NCBI GenBank assembly: GCA_041907145.1
Contig: JAYRHW010000212.1
Coordinates: 1-9,266 of the forward strand
Source: JAFLCA01 sp041907145
GTDB lineage: Bacteria; Bdellovibrionota_C; UBA2361; JAFLCA01
Length of the DNA: 9,266 bases
Direction of reading: 5' to 3'
Under the pieces are notes generated by a model, which had not been told where the DNA came from, did no database searches, and worked only from the letters and a program-made list of their open reading frames with translations. Positions 1 to 5,965 of this stretch are shown here, in pieces (the stretch's first letter is position 1; each line of letters starts with the position of its first letter). Made by a program: the position numbers and the translations under genes.

Positions 1-262
1 TATTACTTAGTTCACCGAGCGATCCATCGGCTATATTCAGGGCGCTTATCCCGTCATTGAGATTTCTTATCCCCTGGCCAGAGACCCGTGAATAAGCGTT
101 GAGCGACGAGGCAATTGCAAGGCCTGCGGCGTCATCGCTGGCACGGTTAATTCTTGCGCCCGAGGAGAGGCGCTCGAGTGTGGTCGACAGGCGGCTGCTT
201 GCCGTCTGCAGATAGCGCTGCGAAAGTAATGCAGCGATATTTTGACCTAGAGAAACTCCCAC
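1..262 (-). CDS. fliC: Flagellin, N-terminal part (3' end beyond the window)
   Basis: Structural subunit of the flagellar filament, exported by the flagellar type III apparatus. Translating the minus strand from a GTG at 262 gives a peptide beginning MGVSLGQNIAALLSQRYLQ. It continues through LERLSSGARINRASDDAAG and LAIASSLNAY to NLNDGISALNIADGSLGEL. This is the conserved D0/D1 N-terminal flagellin pattern (LSSGxRIN, DDAAGLAIA, NDGIS, EGxLxE-like). About 87 codons are present and the reading frame leaves the left edge open, so the central and C-terminal domains are not visible. The GTG is the only plausible start, because an in-frame TAG lies eight codons upstream and no ATG lies between. The Shine-Dalgarno sequence is weak. 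A sigma-28 promoter lies about 73 bp upstream, as expected for a late flagellar gene. Family assignment is very secure; which flagellin paralogue it is cannot be told. Confidence 0.93.
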   Translation of the reverse strand, partial: MGVSLGQNIAALLSQRYLQTASSRLSTTLERLSSGARINRASDDAAGLAIASSLNAYSRVSGQGIRNLNDGISALNIADGSLGELSN

Positions 263-334
263 AACCGTCCGGCCTAATCCGAGCTAAATACCTAAACACA
301 CTGGGCCTACGTGGAGGGGCGTTCCACATATTAT

Positions 335-361
335 TTTTCGGCATTTTAGCTGAGCCTTTTA
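335..361 (-). promoter_or_regulatory. Sigma-28 (FliA) promoter of the flagellin gene
   Basis: Read on the minus strand this is TAAAAGGC, 11 bases, then GCCGAAAA. The enterobacterial FliA consensus is TAAAGTTT-N11-GCCGATAA, so the TAAA core, the exact 11-base spacer and GCCGA are all kept. Transcription would start near 327, leaving a leader of about 65 nt before the GTG at 262. That leader contains a short hairpin (GTGGA/TCCAC, 311-327). The match to the gene it precedes makes this a strong call. Confidence 0.85.
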
Positions 362-632
362 GGATACTGCTCTGCTTTAAAGGTCGCGATTTCAATGGGT
401 TAAATTATAACTACCTGCTCATCGAGCTACTTGTACCCCCCATGCACGACAACACTGTGAATGAAGCCTGCTCTATAACTTGCCACTTAAAGCTGCTATT
501 CCCTAATTTCTCCGAAAAAGTTTGCAATCTTTCATCTGGGTAGAGCGATTTCGACGAGCATCGACGGAGCGTTAATCACGCGCCCTCGGTGCATCGTGGA
601 GAGATTCCAATGTTAAACTGACAAAAATTGTC
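362..632. other. Intergenic spacer between divergent flagellin and permease genes
   Basis: No coding region is convincing here. Reading frames crossing it also run antisense through the flagellin start and its promoter. Near the right end is a small hairpin, GACAA-aaa-TTGTC (620-632), abutting the permease ribosome-binding site and possibly influencing its translation. A TAAACT sequence at 614-619 could be a weak -10 element, but no matching -35 is seen. Nothing else is recognised. Confidence 0.4.
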
Positions 633-644
633 GGAGGAGGTTTT

Positions 645-1559
645 ATGTCTACTCATCGCAAAGCAGTGCTTCTGGGCCTGCTGTCGCACTTCTGTGCGGC
701 CTCCTTCCCATTTTTGGCGAAGGAGTCACTCGGATCGTTCGGTTCGTACCGGGGCGCGTTGCTCCTGTATCTGGTGGCGGTAGGAATTAGCTGGGCAGTC
801 GTGCTCGGATTCGGCAACCCTCGAACGTGGGTACGCGCTGTGCGCTCCATGCTCGGGAAGCGCGAAGCGGTTCTGACCTTCACGCTGATGATGGTGCTGG
901 CGACGGCCTCGGTGATGCTCTTTTACGGCGGACTCAATCAAGCCGCCCCTGGAGAGTTCACGTTCGTGGTTCGCCTTGAACACCTTTGGGCCCTGATTCT
1001 CGGCTTTGTGGTACTCGGTGAACGGACACGTGCCGTCAATGTACTTGGTGCCCTTCTCGCGTTCTCGGGATGGCTCTTGGTCGTGAACTTCAGCTCGGTC
1101 CAAGGCACGCCGCTGCTCTTTGCACTTGGCTATATCGTCATCAGCGGCTCTGCGACGCTGCTCGCCAAGAAAATGCTGCGTCACATGGACGACTCAGCGT
1201 TCTATCTGCTGCGCATGACAGCAACCATGCTGGTTCAGTTCGTGCTGACTCTGACGTTTGAAACCCAGGCTTTAGAGCAAGGCGCGGCAACCTCTGCTGG
1301 CGCGTTAATCTCGACGGCACTGGGCGGAATCGTCCTAGCACTGCTGTTCTCCATCCGGTACAAGGCCATGAGTAATCTGCCCCTGTGGTGGTACTCAAGC
1401 CTGAGCGCTACGCAGATGGTCTTTACCCCTATCTTCGCGTGGATAAGCGGCAAGCCGTTGACCTGGCAGGTGCTTCTCGGTGGGGCAATTGTCACCATCG
1501 GGGTTTCACTTGCGTCCGCAGCAACTCATACGCAAGCGAATACTGCCAAAGGTACCTGA
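645..1559 (+). CDS. DMT superfamily (EamA-type) permease
   Basis: Predicted inner-membrane transporter of 304 residues, the usual length for the drug/metabolite transporter superfamily with two EamA repeats and about ten membrane helices. The first repeat ends with the signature stretch around residues 117-147 (LGFVVLGERTRAVNVLGALL), where a helix is followed by GER and the last helix of the repeat. The second repeat ends around 255-291 (ATQMVFTPIFAWISG, then LLGGAIVTIGVSLAS). A short charged loop near 174-184 joins the halves. A strong ribosome-binding site, GGAGGAGG at 633-640, lies four bases before the ATG and fixes the start. The gene stands alone and converges on the lipoprotein gene at 1632. 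The substrate cannot be inferred: relatives export amino acids, metabolites or drugs, or import nucleotide sugars and others. Confidence 0.88.
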   Translation: MSTHRKAVLLGLLSHFCAASFPFLAKESLGSFGSYRGALLLYLVAVGISWAVVLGFGNPRTWVRAVRSMLGKREAVLTFTLMMVLATASVMLFYGGLNQAAPGEFTFVVRLEHLWALILGFVVLGERTRAVNVLGALLAFSGWLLVVNFSSVQGTPLLFALGYIVISGSATLLAKKMLRHMDDSAFYLLRMTATMLVQFVLTLTFETQALEQGAATSAGALISTALGGIVLALLFSIRYKAMSNLPLWWYSSLSATQMVFTPIFAWISGKPLTWQVLLGGAIVTIGVSLASAATHTQANTAKGT

Positions 1560-1565
1560 ACGTGC

Positions 1566-1630
1566 CGGCCAGCGCTGAAGGGACTTTGCCCCAGAAGGTT
1601 AGAATCTCTTCACGCTGGCCGTTTCCTTGT
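1566..1630 (+). terminator. Terminator-like hairpin after the permease gene
   Basis: CGGCCAGCG at 1566-1574 pairs perfectly with CGCTGGCCG at 1613-1621. With one bulged C (1575) the stem continues as TGAAG (1576-1580) with CTTCA (1608-1612), giving about 14 pairs. The downstream strand runs into a T-rich but interrupted tail (TTTCCTTGT). It lies seven bases after the permease stop and before the convergent lipoprotein stop, so it most likely terminates the permease transcript. No matching T tract is seen for the minus direction. Confidence 0.6.
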
Positions 1631-1631
1631 C

Positions 1632-2909
1632 CTAATTCTCCCTGAATGGGGCCGGTCGCTGATTCCAATCCTCGAGCCTCTTACACGCCGAGACATAGGG
1701 ATCGACTGAGGCCTCGAACTCATGCAGCAATTTTAGGAATTGATCGGTCTTTTGGCCGATGGCTGGGTTATCGGCCGGCGCAAGTTCAGGAATGGAGGAG
1801 ATGTACGCAGCAAGGTGCGAAACAGTCTTTTTTAGCCCTTCGGGATCGATTTTTATGGTCTGCTCATATGCCAGCAAGCCGGCCAAATTCTGGCGAAAGG
1901 CCTGGAAGTCCGCTGTATACTTCGATACCCCTGCCTTGCTCAGATATTCGGAAATTCTCTGCAAGCTCGTATCGGTAGCGGCAGCCTGATACTGCAGCAG
2001 AAATCGCGCGCTGTACCGCTCAGAGCCATAAATCTGTCCGCCGATATCAGTAAGCCAAGCGTCAAGATTTCGCGCTCGCAGGGACGCGTCAATTGCAGGA
2101 CTGGTCCGCAGATACTTTGCAACGGCTCTGAGGTCGGCCGCACCCTGAGCGTAAGCTTCGGCCTCACGACGCGCAGTTTCTTGAAAGCGTACCGACATTT
2201 CCGGAGTAAGTTTATCATTTTCGCCCTGCTTGGCATGGCGAAACTCATGTCCTAGTGCGTCCACTGTCGCAAAAAAGGAGGACTCGGCCGTAACGTGCTC
2301 AAATGAGAAAAAGCGGAACGGAGTCCAGCCCGGCTTATGCGTATGAATATCCTCGAACTCGACGACACCTTGGACGTAGGCAGCCTTGAGGCCCAGCGGT
2401 TCAAGCGCCGCTCGAACAGGCCCAAGAAATGGACTATCTGGCGGCATCTGACTTAGATTAGGAAGTACGGCGATCTTGCGCGCCAAATCGTCCCGCTCAC
2501 GTGCGTTTTCGCCTACCGCTTGCCGCCACAAGTAATGAGCCGCATTGATAATCGTACGCTGCTCGGCGCTGAGCCGCGAGGGGGAGTCTGCTGCCACGAA
2601 TTCCTGCCCCACCGGACACAGTAGTGGTAGATCGTACTCAAGTGTAAAGACTGATGACTTAGATTCGGCAGGTGGCCGATCTTTGCTGACTGAACGGCTC
2701 GGGGCATCCAGAGATTTTGCAGGAACGGGCTCCTTGCGTTCGCAACCAAAAGTAATCAGCAGCGCCGCGAGCCCGGCTGCCACCCAAGTTGCTCGAGAAG
2801 GCAGCGCCGGAGCGCTGATACTGCATTCGCTTAGTTCGCCCTCTGACTGACGGCGCTGATCGGCCGGCGGCTCGGGTGATGAGGGACGTGCTTGAGGGCC
2901 CAATAACAT
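1632..2909 (-). CDS. Putative zinc metallopeptidase-like lipoprotein (HExxH)
   Basis: A 425-residue precursor. A hydrophobic stretch at about 41-55 ends in ITFGC, with Cys56 as candidate lipidated cysteine, followed by a polar, Pro/Ser-rich tether (57-86). The lipobox is not canonical because Thr occupies position -3. Residues 219-228 (LGHEFRHAKQ) contain HExxH at 221-225. A helix about 25 residues later carries Glu residues (RREAEAYAQG, E249/E251), the spacing expected for the third ligand of a gluzincin-type zinc peptidase. The rest is mostly helical with no family I can name. The start is uncertain: ATG 2909 is the only in-frame ATG before an upstream stop, but it has no ribosome-binding site and gives an unusually long 40-residue n-region. 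A GTG at 2783 would give a very short signal. Peptidase activity is inferred from the motif alone. The gene converges on the permease. Confidence 0.6.
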   Translation of the reverse strand: MLLGPQARPSSPEPPADQRRQSEGELSECSISAPALPSRATWVAAGLAALLITFGCERKEPVPAKSLDAPSRSVSKDRPPAESKSSVFTLEYDLPLLCPVGQEFVAADSPSRLSAEQRTIINAAHYLWRQAVGENARERDDLARKIAVLPNLSQMPPDSPFLGPVRAALEPLGLKAAYVQGVVEFEDIHTHKPGWTPFRFFSFEHVTAESSFFATVDALGHEFRHAKQGENDKLTPEMSVRFQETARREAEAYAQGAADLRAVAKYLRTSPAIDASLRARNLDAWLTDIGGQIYGSERYSARFLLQYQAAATDTSLQRISEYLSKAGVSKYTADFQAFRQNLAGLLAYEQTIKIDPEGLKKTVSHLAAYISSIPELAPADNPAIGQKTDQFLKLLHEFEASVDPYVSACKRLEDWNQRPAPFREN

Positions 2910-3152
2910 AGCAAAAAGTCAGTTGGATGTGGCTCGTTTTCGCCTGACGAGGAGGAGCGCGAGGCAATACCTCTATGGTAGACCTCGGCGTATCGCTAGT
3001 AAAGTTCCCGCCGATCCATCGCCCGTATCACCTAGAACCCCGCTCCCAGCCAAGCTCCGATTCGTCTGCCTGGGCTATCTAGGAAAATCTCGTAGCCGCA
3101 GCCAAATAACCGATCTTGGCCTGAAGCAAACTGCCAGAAACCCGGATAAGGG

Positions 3153-3174
3153 GAAAATACTTTCGTGTATTTTC
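3153..3174. repeat. Perfect 8-bp inverted repeat upstream of the pilin gene
   Basis: GAAAATAC (3153-3160) and GTATTTTC (3167-3174) are separated by six bases. The repeat ends eight bases before the G-rich ribosome-binding site of the pilin ORF. It could be an operator or a leader hairpin. The rest of the spacer between 2910 and 3194 shows no clear promoter or gene. Confidence 0.5.
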
Positions 3175-3194
3175 TGTTCTTTGGGGGACCTCGT

Positions 3195-3443
3195 ATGCGC
3201 CATCAATCAACCTCTCATTCTCGCCAAGCGGGCGCTTCAAACTTTGAATTTCTCGTACTGTGCCTGGTTATCGCCCTGAGCTGCATTCCCGGAGCACAGT
3301 CGGTGGGCGGCAAGCTTCAGCGCCAATACGCATCCTTTGCACAGAAATTAGGTGGCGGTTCTGAAGACTCCATGCGCGACGAGCGGGGTGGATATCCTGA
3401 TATCGATCCAACCGTTGAATGCGATGTGGCAGGAACCTGCTAG
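3195..3443 (+). CDS. Flp/type IVb-like prepilin with a Cys-containing tail
   Basis: An 82-residue precursor. Residues 1-13 (MRHQSTSHSRQAG) form a short basic leader ending in Gly. The next residues, ASNFEF, place Glu at +5 and Phe at +6 of the mature chain, the prepilin-peptidase pattern of type IV pilins (compare Flp G/xxxxEY). A hydrophobic helix (LVLCLVIALSCIPGA) and the segment QSVGGKLQRQYASFAQKLG then match the small Flp pilin layout. Beyond this a roughly 30-residue polar tail ends in ECDVAGTC, with Cys76 and a C-terminal Cys82. GGGGGA (3183-3188) precedes the ATG. A GTG at 3165 is possible but would add hydrophobic residues before the leader and overlap the inverted repeat. No tad/cpa assembly genes are in the window. 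Family is inferred from pattern; an unrelated small membrane protein remains possible. Confidence 0.62.
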   Translation: MRHQSTSHSRQAGASNFEFLVLCLVIALSCIPGAQSVGGKLQRQYASFAQKLGGGSEDSMRDERGGYPDIDPTVECDVAGTC

Positions 3444-3453
3444 CAGTATATCG

Positions 3454-4422
3454 CTAGGGTAAGGGCCGCTGTCGCAATAGAAAGCTATTGCTCGAAAATC
3501 CAGAATTGCCTCCGCCGGAATTCATCTGAATTGAGAGAGATCCCCTTACAATACCCGGGAACCAGTAATCGCCGGAGCGCAGTGAAACCTCCGAGTCATA
3601 GCAGGTTAACGTCAACGGCGTCGAGGAAAGTATCGCATTGCTGAATGGAGACACCGAGAAGCGGCTTGAATCCCTGCTGAAAGTCATGGAACCTTCATCG
3701 AGCGGCACAAGTGAGAACTCATAGCCGTGCCAGTCCCCGCCCGAATTATTGAGGATGTACTCCGATTCAATCGCGATCTCCTGCGGGGCATTTCGCTGCC
3801 GCTGTTTAAAGGACAGCGACACTGAATCAAAATTCGAGTGTGCGAGAAATATATCAAGCACTAGCCTACTATCACCACTGCCAGCAGCTTCTGCTACTTC
3901 CATATAATCGGGATTCGGGACGGCAATTTCCCAGCCCCGTATAGTAACTATTCCAGAGGGTGCTGTCGGAGCCAGAGTTGGCGTAGAGGTGGCAGACACA
4001 ATGGGCGTTGGAGTGCTGGGGATATCCGGCTTCGGGCCCCAGGTTGCTGCAGCTGTGGGAGCGACCGTTGGCCCTGATTGCGGCGCGGGGGATGGCGGTA
4101 CATCAAACGATCGGAATGTGCGAGCACACTTCACCCGCTGCCTGCGATAGCGATCTCGCTGCTTCGGCGAATTGCGAACAATCTCTGAAACAAACAGCTT
4201 GTTCCTGGTTCCAGAGATAACCAAATAGGGGGTGATATGTCTGTATTTTCTATCCCGGACGCAGAACAGCGATCCCGGCAATTTTCGCTGAGAGAATAAG
4301 ATATAGCGCAGAGGTTCAGCCAGGGTCTGTTCCAGCGTAAATACTTTGGCCGCATTTGCAGCCTGCGGAGATAGGAAAAAAGCCCCGACTAATGCGAAGA
4401 GGATAACACGGAGCGCACGCAT
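3454..4422 (-). CDS. Secreted protein with Pro/Thr-rich linker, function unknown
   Basis: A 322-residue protein. The N-terminus MRALRVILFALVGAFF, then LSPQAANA before AK, is a clear Sec signal peptide (cleavage near residue 24). Residues 25-107 form a basic segment with two cysteines (54 and 99). Residues 108-158 are a low-complexity linker rich in Pro, Thr and Ala (TPTP, TSTPTLAPT). Residues 159-322 look like a beta-rich domain with Ser/Gly-rich turns (ILNNSGGDWHGYEFSLVPL). That last segment faintly recalls beta-sandwich domains of PEP-CTERM-type surface proteins, but no sorting signal is seen. The frame is open upstream to 4512, but the ATG at 4422 is preceded by GGAGAAG at good spacing and begins the signal peptide. 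It follows the 75-residue gene by 25 bp, so the two are probably co-transcribed. It ends 10 bp from the convergent pilin stop. I do not recognise the family. Confidence 0.72.
   Translation of the reverse strand: MRALRVILFALVGAFFLSPQAANAAKVFTLEQTLAEPLRYILFSQRKLPGSLFCVRDRKYRHITPYLVISGTRNKLFVSEIVRNSPKQRDRYRRQRVKCARTFRSFDVPPSPAPQSGPTVAPTAAATWGPKPDIPSTPTPIVSATSTPTLAPTAPSGIVTIRGWEIAVPNPDYMEVAEAAGSGDSRLVLDIFLAHSNFDSVSLSFKQRQRNAPQEIAIESEYILNNSGGDWHGYEFSLVPLDEGSMTFSRDSSRFSVSPFSNAILSSTPLTLTCYDSEVSLRSGDYWFPGIVRGSLSIQMNSGGGNSGFSSNSFLLRQRPLP
3474..3491 (+). other. Short perfect hairpin at convergent gene ends
   Basis: GCAATAG (3474-3480), loop AAAG, CTATTGC (3485-3491). It lies 30 bases after the pilin stop and inside the last codons of the opposing secreted-protein gene. 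It might help end the pilin transcript, but there is no T tract and the coding overlap gives another reason for the sequence. Confidence 0.3.
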
Positions 4423-4447
4423 AGGCTTCTCCAAACAGAAAGGTACG

Positions 4448-4675
4448 CTACTGAATCTGGCTGCGGTCGGCGGACTCATCGCGAAGAGATGTGCCTTTGG
4501 TCGCTCGAACAATCAGGGACTCTTCCACTCCCCTGTGACGTGGGAGGGTTCGAATGCGTCGCATCTCACGCTGCTGCCACCTTATGTAATCGGCTCCGGC
4601 TGCGCGTACGGACTGACTATCCCGCCGGCCTTTGAGAAAATGAATAATGTCACGGACGAGACGAACGAGCCCCAT
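4448..4675 (-). CDS. Small Arg-rich protein of unknown function
   Basis: A 75-residue ORF starting MGLVRLVRDIIHFLKGRR, which looks like an amphipathic basic helix. A second likely helix follows (ADYIRWQQREMRRIRTL), then a polar C-terminus. About fifteen arginines make it strongly basic, so binding to nucleic acid or to a membrane surface is conceivable but unproven. There is no signal peptide and no cysteine. The start at 4675 is well supported, because a full AGGAGG lies six bases upstream (4682-4687 on the plus strand). An upstream in-frame ATG at 4714 would place the Shine-Dalgarno inside the gene. It is the first gene of a probable two-gene operon with the secreted protein ending at 3454. 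No family is recognised. The strong ribosome-binding site is the main reason to believe it is real. Confidence 0.6.
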   Translation of the reverse strand: MGLVRLVRDIIHFLKGRRDSQSVRAAGADYIRWQQREMRRIRTLPRHRGVEESLIVRATKGTSLRDESADRSQIQ

Positions 4676-4681
4676 GCAAAA

Positions 4682-4687
4682 CCTCCT
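4682..4687 (-). promoter_or_regulatory. Strong ribosome-binding site deciding the start of the 75-residue gene
   Basis: AGGAGG on the minus strand, six bases before the ATG at 4675. It is the full anti-16S consensus, and it selects this ATG over the in-frame ATG at 4714. Confidence 0.75.
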
Positions 4688-4697
4688 TTGAGCCTGT

Positions 4698-4739
4698 CGA
4701 ACCCATCTCGCCAAAACCCTCTATCGCGAGATGGGTTCG
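4698..4739. repeat. 13-bp perfect inverted repeat in the operon leader
   Basis: CGAACCCATCTCG (4698-4710) and CGAGATGGGTTCG (4727-4739) are exact reverse complements separated by 16 bases. It lies 22 bp upstream of the 75-residue gene, just outside its ribosome-binding site. No T tract follows on either strand, so it is not a typical terminator. The left arm overlaps TTTGAGCCTGTCGAA, which resembles a core I know from REP-like intergenic repeats in several proteobacteria. It may be such a repeat, an operator or an mRNA leader hairpin. Confidence 0.65.
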
Positions 4740-4810
4740 TAAGCCTGACCCTGGTACCCCGTGAAAACCTAATTCTGTTATGCAGGCTGCCAGCTTCACG
4801 TTGCGCATAA

Positions 4811-4827
4811 ATGTATAAATATTACAT
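4811..4827. promoter_or_regulatory. Operator-like palindrome ATGTA-N7-TACAT, copy 1
   Basis: ATGTATAAATATTACAT has 5-bp inverted arms around an AT-only centre. A second copy at 5857-5873 matches in 14 of 17 positions. The site lies 59 bp upstream of the leader ORF and 154 bp upstream of DUF6502, in the spacer shared with the divergent minus-strand operon, so it could act on either. A TATTGT at 4840-4845 might be a -10 element beside it, but this is weak. Confidence 0.5.
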
Positions 4828-4885
4828 CTTTTTTTGGTGTATTGTATGGAGCATCGTGCCTAAACTAGCTAATTCTTAGGAAATT

Positions 4886-4975
4886 ATGGGTATCCGGGCA
4901 TACAGACCCAAGACGCAAAAGGCGGTTGAATTTGCCTCTGGAGCAGCCGATATCAAGTGTAGGATTATTACATAG
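4886..4975 (+). CDS. Possible 29-residue leader peptide upstream of DUF6502
   Basis: An ATG at 4886 is preceded by AGGA (4878-4881), four bases upstream. It opens 29 codons, beginning MGIRAYRPKTQKAVEFASGA, then a TAG at 4973-4975. The stop lies five bases before the ATG of the DUF6502 gene, which has no ribosome-binding site of its own at normal spacing. This arrangement would suit translational coupling. The first residues resemble the start of ribosomal protein L2, probably by chance. There is no signal peptide or recognised family. It could equally be a chance short frame. Confidence 0.35.
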   Translation: MGIRAYRPKTQKAVEFASGAADIKCRIIT

Positions 4976-4980
4976 CCAAT

Positions 4981-5853
4981 ATGTCTGCCATTCAGCCTAG
5001 TCGAAGCTACCTACTGAAGGCATTACGTTGCCTTCTGCGTCCAGTTGCCAATTTCTGCCTGCGCTCCAGCCTCTCGTTTCAGGATTTAACGGAATGCGCC
5101 AAGGGCGCATTTGTTGAGGCCGCAGAGGCGGAACTCCGGAAATCGACCGGAAAAATCAATCTAAGCCGGCTCAGCGTTCTTACCGGGTTGCATAGGAAGG
5201 ATATCGCGAGGCTAAGAAGCCCCGAAGCGGAGCTGCCGCCCGAGCCTGCCAGTGTCTTGGGGCGGGTAATCGGACAATGGGAACAGGACAGGCGATTTCA
5301 AAACAGCTCTGGCGAACCAAAAGTTCTTTCCTTCGAAGGAAAAGAAAGTGAGTTCTATAGACTAGTGAGCACCATCAGCAAGGCCATCAATCCCTCAACA
5401 GTGCTATTTGAGCTTATTCGGGCAGGTGCAGCGGTGAAATCAGCTCGCGGACTAAAACTCGCTCGACGCTCACATAAGGTGCTTGAGAGTGATGATTTAC
5501 GGGTCTACGACCTGCTGGCTCGCGACATCGACTCTTTGATTCGAGTCGTAGAGGGAAACGCGCTCAACACCGGAATCATCAGCAATCTGCACATAAGAAC
5601 GGATTACGATAATATTTATGTGCGGGACCTCTACAAAGTTAGGCGCTGGCTTATTGATCAGGGTAAGCTCTTTCACAAGAAGGCTCGGGCTTTCCTCTCA
5701 AGCTGCGACAAAGATGTGAACCCGAGCTCGGACCCTAATGAGCCGGCAGGTCAGCATGTCAGCTTCACCACCTTCAGCTTGGCGCCCCTGCCCCTCGAAA
5801 TGCCGAAACCGCGCAGGAACAAACGCAGCGGGGTAAGTACGCAAGAAACATAG
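4981..5853 (+). CDS. DUF6502 family protein, putative HTH regulator
   Basis: A 290-residue soluble protein. The N-terminus (YLLKALRCLLRPVANFCLRSSLSFQDLTE, about 10-38) and the stretch FVEAAEAEL (44-52) are typical of DUF6502. A helix-turn-helix-like segment, LSRLSVLTGLHRKDIARLRS (61-80), follows, with the hallmark SVLTGLHRKDI. The middle carries SFEGKESEFYRLV and a probable second helical domain (LFELIRAGAAV). The C-terminal part has LHIRTDYDNIYVRDL and a basic, disordered end. No enzyme motif is visible. The family is commonly read as DNA-binding because of the HTH, but its role is not established. The start has no proper Shine-Dalgarno, so the small ORF ending five bases upstream may supply ribosomes. 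Matching palindromes upstream of the leader ORF and just after the stop suggest that it may control itself and the secreted protein gene downstream. Confidence 0.75.
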   Translation: MSAIQPSRSYLLKALRCLLRPVANFCLRSSLSFQDLTECAKGAFVEAAEAELRKSTGKINLSRLSVLTGLHRKDIARLRSPEAELPPEPASVLGRVIGQWEQDRRFQNSSGEPKVLSFEGKESEFYRLVSTISKAINPSTVLFELIRAGAAVKSARGLKLARRSHKVLESDDLRVYDLLARDIDSLIRVVEGNALNTGIISNLHIRTDYDNIYVRDLYKVRRWLIDQGKLFHKKARAFLSSCDKDVNPSSDPNEPAGQHVSFTTFSLAPLPLEMPKPRRNKRSGVSTQET

Positions 5854-5856
5854 TTA

Positions 5857-5883
5857 ATGTATTTTTATTACATTTTTATGTAA
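5857..5883. promoter_or_regulatory. Operator-like palindromes, copy 2, three half-sites
   Basis: ATGTATTTTTATTACAT (5857-5873) repeats the palindrome at 4811-4827. It is immediately joined by a second palindrome, TTACAT-TTTT-ATGTAA (5868-5883), so three half-sites ATGTA, TACAT and ATGTA occur in a row. It starts four bases after the DUF6502 stop and ends 82 bp before the secreted protein gene. The hairpin reading is AT-only and has no T tail, so an operator is more likely than a terminator. Confidence 0.5.
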
Positions 5884-5965
5884 CGTGCAAAAGACCGAAG
5901 CCATAACAAGACTTGAAGGTCGACGAAAGTTTTTCGGCCTTAGGGTTTTAAGGTAGTGGGGTTTT

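Noticed and set aside
154..543. 129-codon plus-strand frame near the left end
   Set aside because: It runs antisense through the conserved flagellin codons and across the sigma-28 promoter, and its translation looks like no protein family.
726..1184. 152-codon minus-strand frame inside the permease gene
   Set aside because: It is antisense to a secure ten-helix membrane protein, and its charged, low-complexity translation is typical of the complement of hydrophobic codons.
3165..3194. Earlier GTG start for the pilin gene
   Set aside because: It would put hydrophobic residues ahead of the basic leader and lies within an inverted repeat. The ATG at 3195 has a better ribosome-binding site and a normal 13-residue leader.
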